Part shown: piece after piece, positions 52,684 to 61,942 of the stretch
Layout of the letters: every line of letters begins with the position of its first letter
How positions within the stretch are numbered: the stretch's first letter is position 1
Assembly (NCBI GenBank): GCA_003797895.1
Contig: RKQB01000001.1
Span: 1-64,000, forward strand
Reading direction: 5' to 3'
DNA: 64,000 bases
From: Cyclobacteriaceae bacterium YHN15
Lineage (GTDB): Bacteria > Bacteroidota > Bacteroidia > Cytophagales > Cyclobacteriaceae
Translations under genes and position numbers: made by a program
The notes under the pieces: model-generated
Seen by the model: the letters and a program-made list of their open reading frames with translations, nothing else
Databases searched by the model: none
Told to the model about the DNA's origin: nothing

Positions 52684-55600
52684 TTAGTTGAAGATATACC
52701 TCAAACCCAACTGTAATCTCCAAACATCAACCACATTGGCTGTTGGTTGGAAGGTAGTTGAAATCAACTGATCACCGAAGTTTCTCAATCTAAACTGAGG
52801 AACTCCACCAGATGTAATTCCTGCAGGAACCAAAGGAGAAGTAGAAGTTACAAAATTTCCGCCTCCCCAGTTGCTGTTCAATAAATTGCCAACATTCAAA
52901 ATATCAATTCTGAATTCCAATGTGTTCTTCTTTCCAGCAAGGTCAGTGAACAATTGCTGAGCAAAGGAAAAATCTGCTCTATATACCATTGGAAGGAATG
53001 CTGCTCCTCTTGTTGCAACTTTACCTCTATTTGCACTTAAATATTTGTCCTGTTGTATGAAAGCTTCCCAGGCATCAGCTTGCTCGGCAGCAGAAAATGT
53101 CCTACCGGAAGAAGTAAACTCCTGGAAGATCATTTCCCCTTTGTTTTTGTGGATATAGATCAGGTCATTAGAGAAACCACCGTCTCCATTAAAGTCCCCT
53201 CCATATACATAACTATAGTTACCTTGCGTTCTTCCTTCCCAGAATAGAGAGAATGAAGTGTTTCCGAACTTAAAGAAATCTTTATTATAACTGATTGCCA
53301 TGAATGTTCTATGACCCATTGTATTGCCAGAGAATCCTAGGGTTGGATTATTTGGATCACCATTATGAGGGTTATTATTCCAGGATCCGAAAGCAATTGA
53401 TCCAGGATCAACTGTATTTTTTGCTTCTCCGTAACTATAAGCAGCTTTCACATAAAGGCCATTGCCAAATGGTTTTTCCAAGGATACTGAGGCAACCCAG
53501 GAATTGCCTATGGCTTGGTTTGATAACGTTACAGCGTTATCAATATTACCATTAATTCTAGTGGCAGCGTTACCCCCCACCCATCTTGATCTAGCATCAG
53601 GACCACCATATTGGAAGTTAGGTGCTGCCAAGTTGGCATTGTAATAAGCAACTCCATTGACATCTGAGTTATAGATAAATTCAGCTGTACCTATAATACC
53701 ATAAGGTAATCTTTGATCCAAAGCAATATTGGTTCTCCAAACCTGAGGGAATTTGAAATCAGGCTCAGTCAAGGCCAATTCATATCTTTCAGCAGGCTCT
53801 CCTGTTACATTGGTAGGCTTGTAAGCATCCGGGTTAGGATTGAATGGTCTGTCAGTAGTATTGTCCAATCTATCAAAACCTGTTAGAATACCATTGTTAC
53901 CCACTTGGTTTGAAATCCATACATAAGCAGGACGACCGGTAAAAATACCTGATCCACCACGAATCTGAGTAGTTCTATCACCTGAAATATCCCAGTTGAA
54001 GCCTACTCTTGGAGACCAAAGTATATTTGGATCCGGTAATTTGTCGGTTCTAAAACCTACACTTTCACCAGCCGGATTTCTGAAGTTTAATCCTTCAACC
54101 TCAGTATTTCTCAACGCAGTGTTCCCAAAGAAAGGAACATCAATCCTTAGTCCATATGTCAAGCTAAATTGCTCACTTGCTGTCCATTCATTTTGTCCAT
54201 AAATACCGGCATAATTTACTTCTAGGGGTTGGATTGGTTTAACTTGTCCGGGAACATTGGAATACCTCACCTGGAATCTTCTTAATTCTGTATTAGGGGC
54301 AGTACCTGCAAGGAAAGCATTTGCATCAGCATAGAAATCTTCCAAAGAGTTGTACACATATGCAGACTGTGAACCTGGGAAGAATACGTTTTCAGACTGG
54401 TAGTTTTCATAACTGAAACCGAAAGTCATAGCATTTTTTCCCTTGAAGATCTGAAGGTTGTTCTGAATCTGGAAAGTTTTATACCTCAATTCATTGCTTG
54501 GAGTAAATGGCTCAAAACCGAAAGTGGTATAGGTCGCATTGTCTTTCAAAATATCCACCAACGGGAAGAAAGTTCCCCTTGAATCCCGGCTTTCATCCTG
54601 ATAGGTATAACCGATGATCAGGTTATTGGTCACATTGTCCCTCAATCTTGAGTTCAATTCACCAACAATTGACCTGATATTTTCCAAGATGATATAATTG
54701 GAATTTTGGAAGTTTAGACCATTAATATTGGATCTTCTACCCCCAAAGCCAAGAGAGGAAGAATTCGAAAGTAATACATCAGTAGAAGAATCCAAGTGGT
54801 TGTATCTTAAACTTAACTTATTCTTGTCGTTGATATTGTAATCCAATTTCACCAAGAATTTGGTTGCAGCTGTATTGTGGTCATATCCTTGATATGGGCC
54901 AGTCTCATAACCGAAGTTAGTGTTTAAGAAACTTGATAATTGGTCCAAATCAGATGCCAATACCCTGGTAACGTTTCCTCCTGCATCCTCATTTCCGTTA
55001 TTGGCTCTGAAATTGGTTCCTGGCTCGGTTGTTTTTTCATCCTCAAAGGAAGCGAAGAAGAATAATTTATCTTTAATGATAGGACCGCCCAATCTAAAAC
55101 CTATTTGACCATAATTGAATTCACCTGGATCAAATGTGTTTTCACCAGCGCTGGTACCTACATTATTCTGGTTTCTCCAAAGATAATAGGCAGAACCTGA
55201 GAATTCATTGGTTCCGCTTCTTGTTACAGTATTCACACCGGCACCGGTAAAATTACCTTGTCTTACATCATAAGGTGCAACGTTTACTGAAATTTGCTCA
55301 ATGGCGTCCAAAGAAACTGGAGAAACACCGGTTCTGTCACCTGGCTGGCTACCCAAACCGAAGGAGTTGTTAAAGTACGAACCATCAATGGTGATATTGT
55401 TCAACCTTGAATCCTGGCCAGCAAATGAATTACCGCTTGCCTGAGGTGTCAACCTTGTGAAATCATCAATTCTTCTGGATATAGTCGGCAGTCTGTTGAT
55501 CTGGTCATTACCAATTGCAGTGGTGGCACCAGTTCTGTCAGAACTGAAAACAGCATTCTTTTCACCCATAATTACTACTTCGGCCAATTCCGCATCATCA

Positions 55601-55941
55601 TCTCTCATGATAACATTCACGTTGGCAGCAATACCTAAGCTTAAGTAAACGTTTTCTACTGATTGGGATTCAAATCCAATATATGATACAGTTACCATAT
55701 AAGGACCGCCAACCCGCATACCAGGAATAGTATACCTACCCTCTATATTGGTCACTGCACCATACCGTGTTCCAGAAGGTACGTGAGTGGCCACCACATT
55801 GGCACCAGGAAGTGTTTCCCCGGTATTGTCTGTTACCCTACCAGTCATACTGGAGGTTGATACTCCTTGTGAAAATGCCATGCCTGTCACAAAAACAAGC
55901 AGGAAAGTCACAAAAAGACTTTTAAGTAATGATTGCCTCAT
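52684..55941 (-). CDS. Oar-like TonB-dependent outer-membrane receptor
   Basis: A 1085-residue receptor: signal peptide (about 1-24, ending AFS), CarboxypepD_reg-like domain (about 30-115; TGRVTDNTGETLPGANVV), plug (about 130-240, with the GSYFNNSFGLGS and VAPYDVRQGNFTGAGVNTVT segments) and a large barrel ending in phenylalanine-asparagine. The plug and loop pattern is of the Oar/TonB-dependent receptor class that exports or imports bulky ligands. No SusD partner adjoins. A perfect -7 box (TACATTTG on the minus strand, 56001-56008) lies 60 bases upstream. Divergent from the lysoplasmalogenase gene. Confidence 0.93.
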   Translation of the reverse strand: MRQSLLKSLFVTFLLVFVTGMAFSQGVSTSSMTGRVTDNTGETLPGANVVATHVPSGTRYGAVTNIEGRYTIPGMRVGGPYMVTVSYIGFESQSVENVYLSLGIAANVNVIMRDDDAELAEVVIMGEKNAVFSSDRTGATTAIGNDQINRLPTISRRIDDFTRLTPQASGNSFAGQDSRLNNITIDGSYFNNSFGLGSQPGDRTGVSPVSLDAIEQISVNVAPYDVRQGNFTGAGVNTVTRSGTNEFSGSAYYLWRNQNNVGTSAGENTFDPGEFNYGQIGFRLGGPIIKDKLFFFASFEDEKTTEPGTNFRANNGNEDAGGNVTRVLASDLDQLSSFLNTNFGYETGPYQGYDHNTAATKFLVKLDYNINDKNKLSLRYNHLDSSTDVLLSNSSSLGFGGRRSNINGLNFQNSNYIILENIRSIVGELNSRLRDNVTNNLIIGYTYQDESRDSRGTFFPLVDILKDNATYTTFGFEPFTPSNELRYKTFQIQNNLQIFKGKNAMTFGFSYENYQSENVFFPGSQSAYVYNSLEDFYADANAFLAGTAPNTELRRFQVRYSNVPGQVKPIQPLEVNYAGIYGQNEWTASEQFSLTYGLRIDVPFFGNTALRNTEVEGLNFRNPAGESVGFRTDKLPDPNILWSPRVGFNWDISGDRTTQIRGGSGIFTGRPAYVWISNQVGNNGILTGFDRLDNTTDRPFNPNPDAYKPTNVTGEPAERYELALTEPDFKFPQVWRTNIALDQRLPYGIIGTAEFIYNSDVNGVAYYNANLAAPNFQYGGPDARSRWVGGNAATRINGNIDNAVTLSNQAIGNSWVASVSLEKPFGNGLYVKAAYSYGEAKNTVDPGSIAFGSWNNNPHNGDPNNPTLGFSGNTMGHRTFMAISYNKDFFKFGNTSFSLFWEGRTQGNYSYVYGGDFNGDGGFSNDLIYIHKNKGEMIFQEFTSSGRTFSAAEQADAWEAFIQQDKYLSANRGKVATRGAAFLPMVYRADFSFAQQLFTDLAGKKNTLEFRIDILNVGNLLNSNWGGGNFVTSTSPLVPAGITSGGVPQFRLRNFGDQLISTTFQPTANVVDVWRLQLGLRYIFN

Positions 55942-56000
55942 AATTTTGATTTTTGTGGTAAATTGATTTAAATATTAATAAAAGCTTTTGATTTCGGATA

Positions 56001-56008
56001 CAAATGTA
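56001..56008 (-). promoter_or_regulatory. -7 box of the Oar-like receptor promoter
   Basis: On the minus strand TACATTTG is a perfect TAnnTTTG match, 60 bases before the ATG. The nearest TTG is only 11 bases upstream, too close for a usual -33. Confidence 0.45.
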
Positions 56009-56036
56009 GGCTAGATATCCAAGTTTTTTTTTTTGT

Positions 56037-56057
56037 AATTGTTAAGTTTTAACAATT
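56037..56057. repeat. Perfect 9-bp AT-rich inverted repeat
   Basis: AATTGTTAA at 56037-56045 pairs with TTAACAATT at 56049-56057 across a 3-base loop. Half-sites recur at 56071-56080 and, with variation, at 56082-56090. A possible operator in the divergent promoter region. Confidence 0.45.
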
Positions 56058-56298
56058 ATTCACAATTTTACTTAACAATTTCTTAACATTGAAATAAGAA
56101 GGAAATTTTATTTTTATCCTTTTTTTTGCATTACAATCAGTTTAAATGCATTTTATTTTTGGTTTCCTTAAAATTAAGTTTTACAAGAGTGATTTATGTT
56201 AAGAAATCTTTAACCCAATGTTAACCTGATTATTTGTGTAAAAACTCCCGATAATAGATGATTAACTTCTTATATTTAAAAACAAAAAATGTTGTAGG

Positions 56299-56985
56299 AT
56301 GAAAAATAGAAATATACTTTGGCTTTATTTATTTCTTTTTGTAAGTATTCTTGATATACTTTTTACAGCTAACGGGCAAAGTGAATACAGGTATTTTTCC
56401 AAGCCTTTAATTTTAATCATGTTGTGGGCTTATTTTTTATTTTCAAGTAAAGATATAAGCGGTACTATTTTGCGAAAAGCAATTTCAGCAGCTTTGATTT
56501 TTTCCTGGTTAGGGGATGTCTTGCTCTTATTCCCAAATTTATTTTTATATGGATTGGGCGCTTTTTTGATGGCCCACATCTGTTATATCATAGGTTTTAA
56601 AGTGGCGCAGCAAAATCCATTTGTCATTGGTCAGGTCAACTTTATCCGTTTGTTTTTCCTGAACTTACCGATCTATATTTTTGCCGCGTTTACCTATTAT
56701 TTGATTAGAGGAGGCTTAGGGCAAATGCAAATCCCTGTAATCATTTATTTGATAGTTATCGTGATGATGGCCACAACTGCCAGAGAGCGATATCTTAAGA
56801 CCAATAGGAGTAGTTTTTGGCAGGTAATGGCCGGAGCTATTCTGTTTTTGATATCTGATGCGGTTTTGGCCATCAATATGTTCTTCAAATCCTTCCCCGA
56901 ATCAGGCGTTTTAGTAATGGGAACCTACATTACAGCACAATTATTGATCGTTAGAGGGGTATTGGCCCATTCAAAAGCGGCTTAA
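56299..56985 (+). CDS. Lysoplasmalogenase (YhhN family)
   Basis: A 228-residue membrane protein with about eight hydrophobic segments. The TMEM86/YhhN acid motifs are present: FSWLGDVLLL (near 69), AHICYI (near 93) and LFLISDAVLAINMF (near 180), which hold the conserved Asp and Asn residues of the family. Members hydrolyse the vinyl-ether bond of lysoplasmalogens. Whether this organism makes plasmalogens cannot be seen. Ends 10 bases before the convergent YtxJ gene. Confidence 0.9.
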   Translation: MKNRNILWLYLFLFVSILDILFTANGQSEYRYFSKPLILIMLWAYFLFSSKDISGTILRKAISAALIFSWLGDVLLLFPNLFLYGLGAFLMAHICYIIGFKVAQQNPFVIGQVNFIRLFFLNLPIYIFAAFTYYLIRGGLGQMQIPVIIYLIVIVMMATTARERYLKTNRSSFWQVMAGAILFLISDAVLAINMFFKSFPESGVLVMGTYITAQLLIVRGVLAHSKAA

Positions 56986-56994
56986 AAGAAATGG

Positions 56995-57330
56995 CTATAT
57001 CCTGCTCATGATATCAGGATAGCTGATGCCCATATGGCTATTGTCGTAAATGGCCTTGCCTTCTTTAACCAAAATGATTTGTGGAGATTGGTGATATACT
57101 CCGAAATCACTTGAAATTTGATCTGAAATATTCCTGAATCGTATGAGGTCAAGAAAAAAGGGAGTGACTTTTTCTGCATCTTCCTGCTTCCAATTTCTTA
57201 ATAATCTATCGAATGCCATACTGCTAATGGAACATCGGGTTGAATGTTTAAAAATTAAAACCGGTTTTTCCACACTTATTTTTTTGATTTCCTCCAATTG
57301 TGAGGAATTTTCCAATTTAATCCAGTCCAT
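56995..57330 (-). CDS. ytxJ: Bacillithiol-system redox protein YtxJ
   Basis: A 111-residue thioredoxin-fold protein. The monothiol site is Cys33 in KHSTRCSISSMA, and the later segment HQSPQIILVKEGKA supplies the cis-proline region. YtxJ is annotated as a bacillithiol-linked redox protein. It suggests that this lineage uses bacillithiol. Monocistronic. Confidence 0.92.
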   Translation of the reverse strand: MDWIKLENSSQLEEIKKISVEKPVLIFKHSTRCSISSMAFDRLLRNWKQEDAEKVTPFFLDLIRFRNISDQISSDFGVYHQSPQIILVKEGKAIYDNSHMGISYPDIMSRI

Positions 57331-57477
57331 TTCTTAATTATTCTTAATCCTTTGGAAATTCAAATAACTTTGGCCTGAAATTAGTTCCCTTTACTATGGT
57401 TTGTTAATTAATTTCAAGGGTTTTTTAGAACCAAAAACTAATAACTACTATCCAATTCAGAGCATTAATAAGAAACT

Positions 57478-58875
57478 ATGTCCCTCAAATATAATTTAGG
57501 CTTTATTTTTTTTATACTGATTATAGGCTCATGCAAAAGTATTAAGCCAGAAAATCCCCCTCTCCCTACGAATCAGGAACTCATCTCTGCTGTTTCCATT
57601 ATCAATGCTCCCATCAGTATTCCCTTAGCAATGTTGGAGGACAATCTCAATCAGGATTGGAGCAGTAAGTTGTTTTCAGATAAGGCATTGCCATTGGGTT
57701 CTGGACTTTTTGCTGATTTGGATGTAACAAGGATTGGGAAAATTTCCCTAAAAGCGTTGGGAAATAATTCTTTACAGGTTAAAATTCCCATGAACTTGAA
57801 AGGAGATTTGAAAATTGAGAAAAAGGTTTTTGGTCAGGTCCTGTCCACTAACATTCCTTTCAGTGAAAACATCAGTCCTGAAATCAGCTTTATTCCTGAG
57901 ATTGGTCCAGGTTGGGACTTGATGATCAGGGAATTAAATATTGACAATTGGGGAAGGTCCATGAAATACAACCTATTGGGATTTGAAATTGACCTGGATC
58001 CCTTGGTAAGGGGTCAGCTTTATCGGGTTTTGGATAACCAATTGTCTGCTTCCAATCTTTCCAAACTGGATTTTAAAAATATTGTTCAGGAAACCTGGAA
58101 TTCCTTTTCGGAACCCTATTCCATAGAACAGAATGGAGTACAGTTACATTTCTATGCCGTACCAAATAGGCTGAAAGTAAGGGATGAAGTTTCCATTGAT
58201 CAGAAATTGAATCTTTATATAGGTATTGAGGGAGAAATGTTTTCAAAATTAGGAGCAAAGCCAAATTTAAAACCTATTCCACTGCCGGACATTGAATACA
58301 ATGAAATTCAAGAAAATATCTTTGATATAGTTTTACCTTTGGCTTTGCGGTATGAGGATTTAGATCGCTATTTGAACCAGGCAATTTCAGGTCAACGAAT
58401 CAGGGCTGATAGAAAGACTGTATTGGTACCTAGTGATCTCAAGACCCAACGATATGGGGATAAAATATTACTGGGTATGGATTTTAATGCCATAAGGAAT
58501 GATAAAAAGGAGGTTAAAGGAAAAATATACTTTGCAGGCATGCCTGTATTCGATCACGATTCAAAGAGTCTGAAATTTGAAAAAGTTGAGTTTGATGTAA
58601 AAACCCCTGATTTTTTGGCAAGATTGGGTATTAAATCGAAAAGAAGGAAAATTCAGTCCCAAATTGAGAAGTTGGCCGTAATTTCATTGGGAGGCTTCTT
58701 AAAGGATGCCAGAACGGAATTGGAGAATCATGGGTATTTGGAGACAGGATTTGCGACATTCAAAGTGATTGATCCAAGCTTGGATGTAGAAAGGATAATC
58801 ACAACTGATGAGGACATTCAAATTTTTTTAAGATCAAAAGGAATAATGGATGTGCAATTAAAGAACCTGAAATAA
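57478..58875 (+). CDS. DUF4403 family lipoprotein
   Basis: A 465-residue probable lipoprotein (lipobox GSC near residue 19). The body matches the DUF4403 pattern of two long beta-rich halves, with the conserved opening PISIPLAMLEDNLNQ (near 45), GPGWDLMIRELN (near 140), NGVQLHFYAVPNRLKV (near 221) and TVLVPSDLKTQRYGDKI (near 320). Similar overall to SMP/BPI-type lipid-binding folds, though I cannot show that. Function unknown. Confidence 0.83.
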   Translation: MSLKYNLGFIFFILIIGSCKSIKPENPPLPTNQELISAVSIINAPISIPLAMLEDNLNQDWSSKLFSDKALPLGSGLFADLDVTRIGKISLKALGNNSLQVKIPMNLKGDLKIEKKVFGQVLSTNIPFSENISPEISFIPEIGPGWDLMIRELNIDNWGRSMKYNLLGFEIDLDPLVRGQLYRVLDNQLSASNLSKLDFKNIVQETWNSFSEPYSIEQNGVQLHFYAVPNRLKVRDEVSIDQKLNLYIGIEGEMFSKLGAKPNLKPIPLPDIEYNEIQENIFDIVLPLALRYEDLDRYLNQAISGQRIRADRKTVLVPSDLKTQRYGDKILLGMDFNAIRNDKKEVKGKIYFAGMPVFDHDSKSLKFEKVEFDVKTPDFLARLGIKSKRRKIQSQIEKLAVISLGGFLKDARTELENHGYLETGFATFKVIDPSLDVERIITTDEDIQIFLRSKGIMDVQLKNLK

Positions 58876-58934
58876 AAGAATCGGTGAATTTTCAGCTGCT
58901 TATTTTGTTTTTAGGTAAAGGATTAATTAGCCAT

Positions 58935-58942
58935 TAACTTTG
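58935..58942 (+). promoter_or_regulatory. -7 box of the DUF5698/DUF2179 gene
   Basis: TAACTTTG matches TAnnTTTG and ends 19 bases before the ATG. A TTTTG at 58903-58907 is the only upstream candidate, 27 bases away. Confidence 0.4.
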
Positions 58943-58961
58943 CAAAAAATTTGTGTAGTAT

Positions 58962-59564
58962 ATGCAGGAGTATTTTCTGGATTTAGGAGTTCCAAAAGAG
59001 GTGTTTGATTACGCCATTATGCCGTTGCTAATTTTTTCTGCCAGGGTTGTAGATGTGTCCATCAACACCCTGAGGATTATGTTTGTTCTTAATGGGAAAA
59101 AGAAAATTGCCCCTATTCTGGGGTTTTTTGAGGCAATGATCTGGTTGTTGGCAATAGGTCAAATTTTCCAAAATGTGAATAATCCAATGTCGTATGTCGG
59201 CTATGCTGGAGGATTTGCCATGGGCACCTATGTGGGTATGACCATTGAGGAAAAACTTGCACTTGGAAGGGTTTTGGTAAGGGTCATAACCCCATCTTCT
59301 ATGCCGGAATTGATTGAATATATGAAAGAAAAAAATTTCCGATTTACAAGTGTAGGGGCAGAAGGTAGATATGGGAAAGTAAATCTGCTATTCACTGTCA
59401 TGAAAAGAGAGGATCTAAAGGAATATATAGAAACTGTCAAAACCTTAAACGATAAGGCATTTTATACGATTGAAAGTGTAAAAAGGGTTAGTGAAGATGA
59501 TCTGAATGTGATGGAAGATAGACCAAGATTTACCACAAAAGTTTGGAGCCGATTGAGAAAATAA
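58962..59564 (+). CDS. UPF0316 (DUF5698/DUF2179) membrane protein
   Basis: A 200-residue protein with three N-terminal membrane segments (about 18-36, 48-66 and 75-93) and a cytoplasmic DUF2179-type domain (about 105-185). The conserved ARVVDVSINTLRIMFV segment begins near residue 27. DUF2179 domains are known as possible ligand-sensing modules; the transport or regulatory role of the whole protein is unknown. A single-gene unit convergent with the ABC exporter. Confidence 0.87.
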   Translation: MQEYFLDLGVPKEVFDYAIMPLLIFSARVVDVSINTLRIMFVLNGKKKIAPILGFFEAMIWLLAIGQIFQNVNNPMSYVGYAGGFAMGTYVGMTIEEKLALGRVLVRVITPSSMPELIEYMKEKNFRFTSVGAEGRYGKVNLLFTVMKREDLKEYIETVKTLNDKAFYTIESVKRVSEDDLNVMEDRPRFTTKVWSRLRK

Positions 59565-59607
59565 ATAAGCCCTCCCATTTACACAAAAAAGTGTAGCATC
59601 GGAATAT

Positions 59608-61398
59608 TTATTCAGCAAACTGTAATCTCACTAAATTGGCATAGAATCCATTTTCATGAAGAGATAATTCTTCATGGGTACCTTTTTCTACAATTTCTCC
59701 GTCTTTTAGTACATAAATCCTGTCAACTTTTCTAATTGTTGACAACCTATGGGCGATGATAATTGTTGTCCTGTTTTTCATCAGCTTATCAAGCGCCTCT
59801 TGCACCAATGCTTCAGATTCTGAATCCAATGAAGAAGTTGCCTCATCCAAAATAAGAATAGCAGGATCTTTCAAAATGGCTCGGGCAATAGCGACTCTCT
59901 GTCTTTGTCCACCTGAAAGTTTAACCCCCCTTTCACCCACCTTGGTGTCCATCCCTTCGGGAAACTTGCGGATAAATTGCCAGGCATTGGCCTTTTTTGC
60001 AGCATTTATGATTTCCTCCTCAGTGGCATCGGGTTTGGCGTAAGCAATGTTTTCGCGGATACTTCCACCAAACAACAATACTTCTTGTGGAACTATCCCA
60101 ATGTTGGACCGTAATTGCTTCAGATTCCAATCTTGAATGGATTTGCCGTCAATTTCCACTTCTCCATCATGAACAGGATAAAACCGCAGCAAGAGTTGAA
60201 TTATTGTTGATTTTCCTGCACCACTATGCCCTACCAAGGCAACTTTATCACCTTCAGGAATAGACAGATTAATATTTTTTAAAACTTCAACCTCCGGTCT
60301 GGTAGGGTATGTAAAGCGAACTTTTTTGAAATTGATATTTCCTTTCACACGAACCAATTGAAAGTCAGTAGTTGATACTTCCGGAGCCTCAAGGAGGATT
60401 TCCAATACCCTTTCAGATGATCCGATGGCCTTTTGAATCTGCCCATATATATCACCCAATCCTGCAATGGATCCCCCGATAAATGTGGTATAAAGCACAA
60501 ATGAAACCAAATCTCCAATGCTCATGTCGCCCGAAGCAACCAAAGTTGCCCCGTACCACATGACCGCTACTATTCCCCCAAATAAGGCAAAAATGATAAA
60601 GGAAATAAAAGCTCCCCTAAATCCTGCAGCTTTTAATGCTACTTCAACAACTTTATTAAGCCCTTTTCTGTATCGGTTTGATTCATATTCCTCTCCAACA
60701 AATGATTTGACCGTAATGATGGAATGTAATGTTTCTTCCACAATTACATTGGCTGCCGCCAGTTCATCCTGTGTTTGTTTGCTTAGTTTTCGGATAAACT
60801 TCCCAAAGATCATGGCAATAATGATCAGAATCGGGAATGTGGCCAACATAAAAAGGGTTAGTTTTGGTGTGGTCACCATTAAGAAAACCACTCCTGCGAT
60901 AAGGGTAATTATCTGTCTGAACAACTCTGCCAAAGTAACCGAAAAAGTGTCTTGAAGCATGCTTACATCAGCAGTAATTCGGCTTATCAACTCACCTGTT
61001 CTTCTTTTGTCAAAAAATGTCATGGGAAGTTGGACCAGTTGATTATATAATGCAATTCGTATATCCCTCATGCTTCGTTCTGATACTTTCGCAAACAACC
61101 AGACCCTGAAAAAGGAAAAAATGCTTTGGACCAAAAGAATTCCCAACAAAATCATGGCAATACTATTGATGTCATTCACCAACCAGGTTTCTCCTGATGC
61201 GGTATCAATCAGCTTACCGGCTATAAATGGAAAGGTGAGAAGGGTTAAGCTGGAGAGAAGCAGGAAAAGCATTCCAACAAAAAAATTCGCCTTGTAGGGT
61301 AAAATAAAACGGAAAATCCCGCCTAACTTACTCAAACTCTCTTTGTTAAGTTTCCTCTTTTCATGTTCTTCAAGGGCTGTACCTCTTTTTTTAGCCAT
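59608..61398 (-). CDS. MsbA-type ABC exporter (fused permease and ATPase)
   Basis: A 596-residue half-transporter that works as a homodimer. Six membrane helices lie in about 30-330 and the nucleotide-binding domain in about 355-590. ATPase motifs: Walker A GHSGAGKST (about 389), the LSGGQRQR signature, Walker B ILILDEATSSLD and the H-loop IAHRLS. The resemblance is to the MsbA/lipid and drug exporter group; the cargo cannot be named. On the minus strand TAAATTTG at 61430-61437 is a perfect -7 box. Confidence 0.93.
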   Translation of the reverse strand: MAKKRGTALEEHEKRKLNKESLSKLGGIFRFILPYKANFFVGMLFLLLSSLTLLTFPFIAGKLIDTASGETWLVNDINSIAMILLGILLVQSIFSFFRVWLFAKVSERSMRDIRIALYNQLVQLPMTFFDKRRTGELISRITADVSMLQDTFSVTLAELFRQIITLIAGVVFLMVTTPKLTLFMLATFPILIIIAMIFGKFIRKLSKQTQDELAAANVIVEETLHSIITVKSFVGEEYESNRYRKGLNKVVEVALKAAGFRGAFISFIIFALFGGIVAVMWYGATLVASGDMSIGDLVSFVLYTTFIGGSIAGLGDIYGQIQKAIGSSERVLEILLEAPEVSTTDFQLVRVKGNINFKKVRFTYPTRPEVEVLKNINLSIPEGDKVALVGHSGAGKSTIIQLLLRFYPVHDGEVEIDGKSIQDWNLKQLRSNIGIVPQEVLLFGGSIRENIAYAKPDATEEEIINAAKKANAWQFIRKFPEGMDTKVGERGVKLSGGQRQRVAIARAILKDPAILILDEATSSLDSESEALVQEALDKLMKNRTTIIIAHRLSTIRKVDRIYVLKDGEIVEKGTHEELSLHENGFYANLVRLQFAE

Positions 61399-61429
61399 GG
61401 GTATGGTTTTTTGAATTGTAACTAACCTT

Positions 61430-61437
61430 CAAATTTA
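61430..61437 (-). promoter_or_regulatory. -7 box of the ABC exporter promoter
   Basis: Minus-strand TAAATTTG, a perfect TAnnTTTG, 31 bases before the ATG. No -33 seen. Confidence 0.4.
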
Positions 61438-61536
61438 TAAAAACTGATGGGTTTTGGTTTTAGTTCTTCGATTTTCATTCAATATTTCAAAAAGATTCTT
61501 AATCATTCCCCATGAAAACCGATAGTTTTCTCAAAT

Positions 61537-61860
61537 TTACCTGCTTTTTCTTCCAGTTATCCTTCTTAAGAATTGTTTTTCTTTTTCCCAAAAAAAACCA
61601 AATTGACCAAATACAAATCCCCATATCAAAAGGATGATTTGATACAAAGGCAGAACCAACAGTAAGTAAAGAACAGTTTTCCAAAATCCACCTCTTTCCA
61701 TACTGATTCCCAAAAAGTCGAAAATGGGTTTTTTGATAAACAGTATGGTAAATCCCGTCAAAGCAAAAACAACAAGGATTATAATTACCTGAAAAAGACT
61801 CTCAAGTTTCCATTTAGTCTTCAATTTTTCCAGAAAATTGACTTTTGATTTTTCAGACAT
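61537..61860 (-). CDS. DUF6787-like membrane protein
   Basis: A 107-residue protein with two membrane helices (about 20-43 and 60-84) ending in a short basic tail. The segments KLKTKWKLESLFQ, PLYQIILLIWGFVFGQFGFFWEKEKQ and RRITGRK match what I recall of the DUF6787 family of Bacteroidota. Function unknown. It lies between the M14 peptidase and ABC exporter genes on the same strand. Confidence 0.75.
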   Translation of the reverse strand: MSEKSKVNFLEKLKTKWKLESLFQVIIILVVFALTGFTILFIKKPIFDFLGISMERGGFWKTVLYLLLVLPLYQIILLIWGFVFGQFGFFWEKEKQFLRRITGRKSR

Positions 61861-61942
61861 CGATTAATCGGAGAGGGGTTTCAAAAGGAACATTCATTTA
61901 AATTCTGCATTTGGTCAAAGAGTTCTTCAGTCTATTCTTTCT

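Larger units (their letters stand above)
55942..56298. other. 357-base divergent spacer rich in TTAAC/GTTAA
   Basis: Very AT-rich. It contains the receptor's -7 box (56001-56008), a perfect 9-bp hairpin at 56037-56057 and about eight TTAAC or GTTAA occurrences between 56041 and 56270. No coding sequence recognised. Confidence 0.55.

Noticed and set aside
52684..55941. SusC-type receptor of a polysaccharide utilisation locus
   Set aside because: No SusD gene or glycoside hydrolase is nearby, and the plug pattern is Oar-like.
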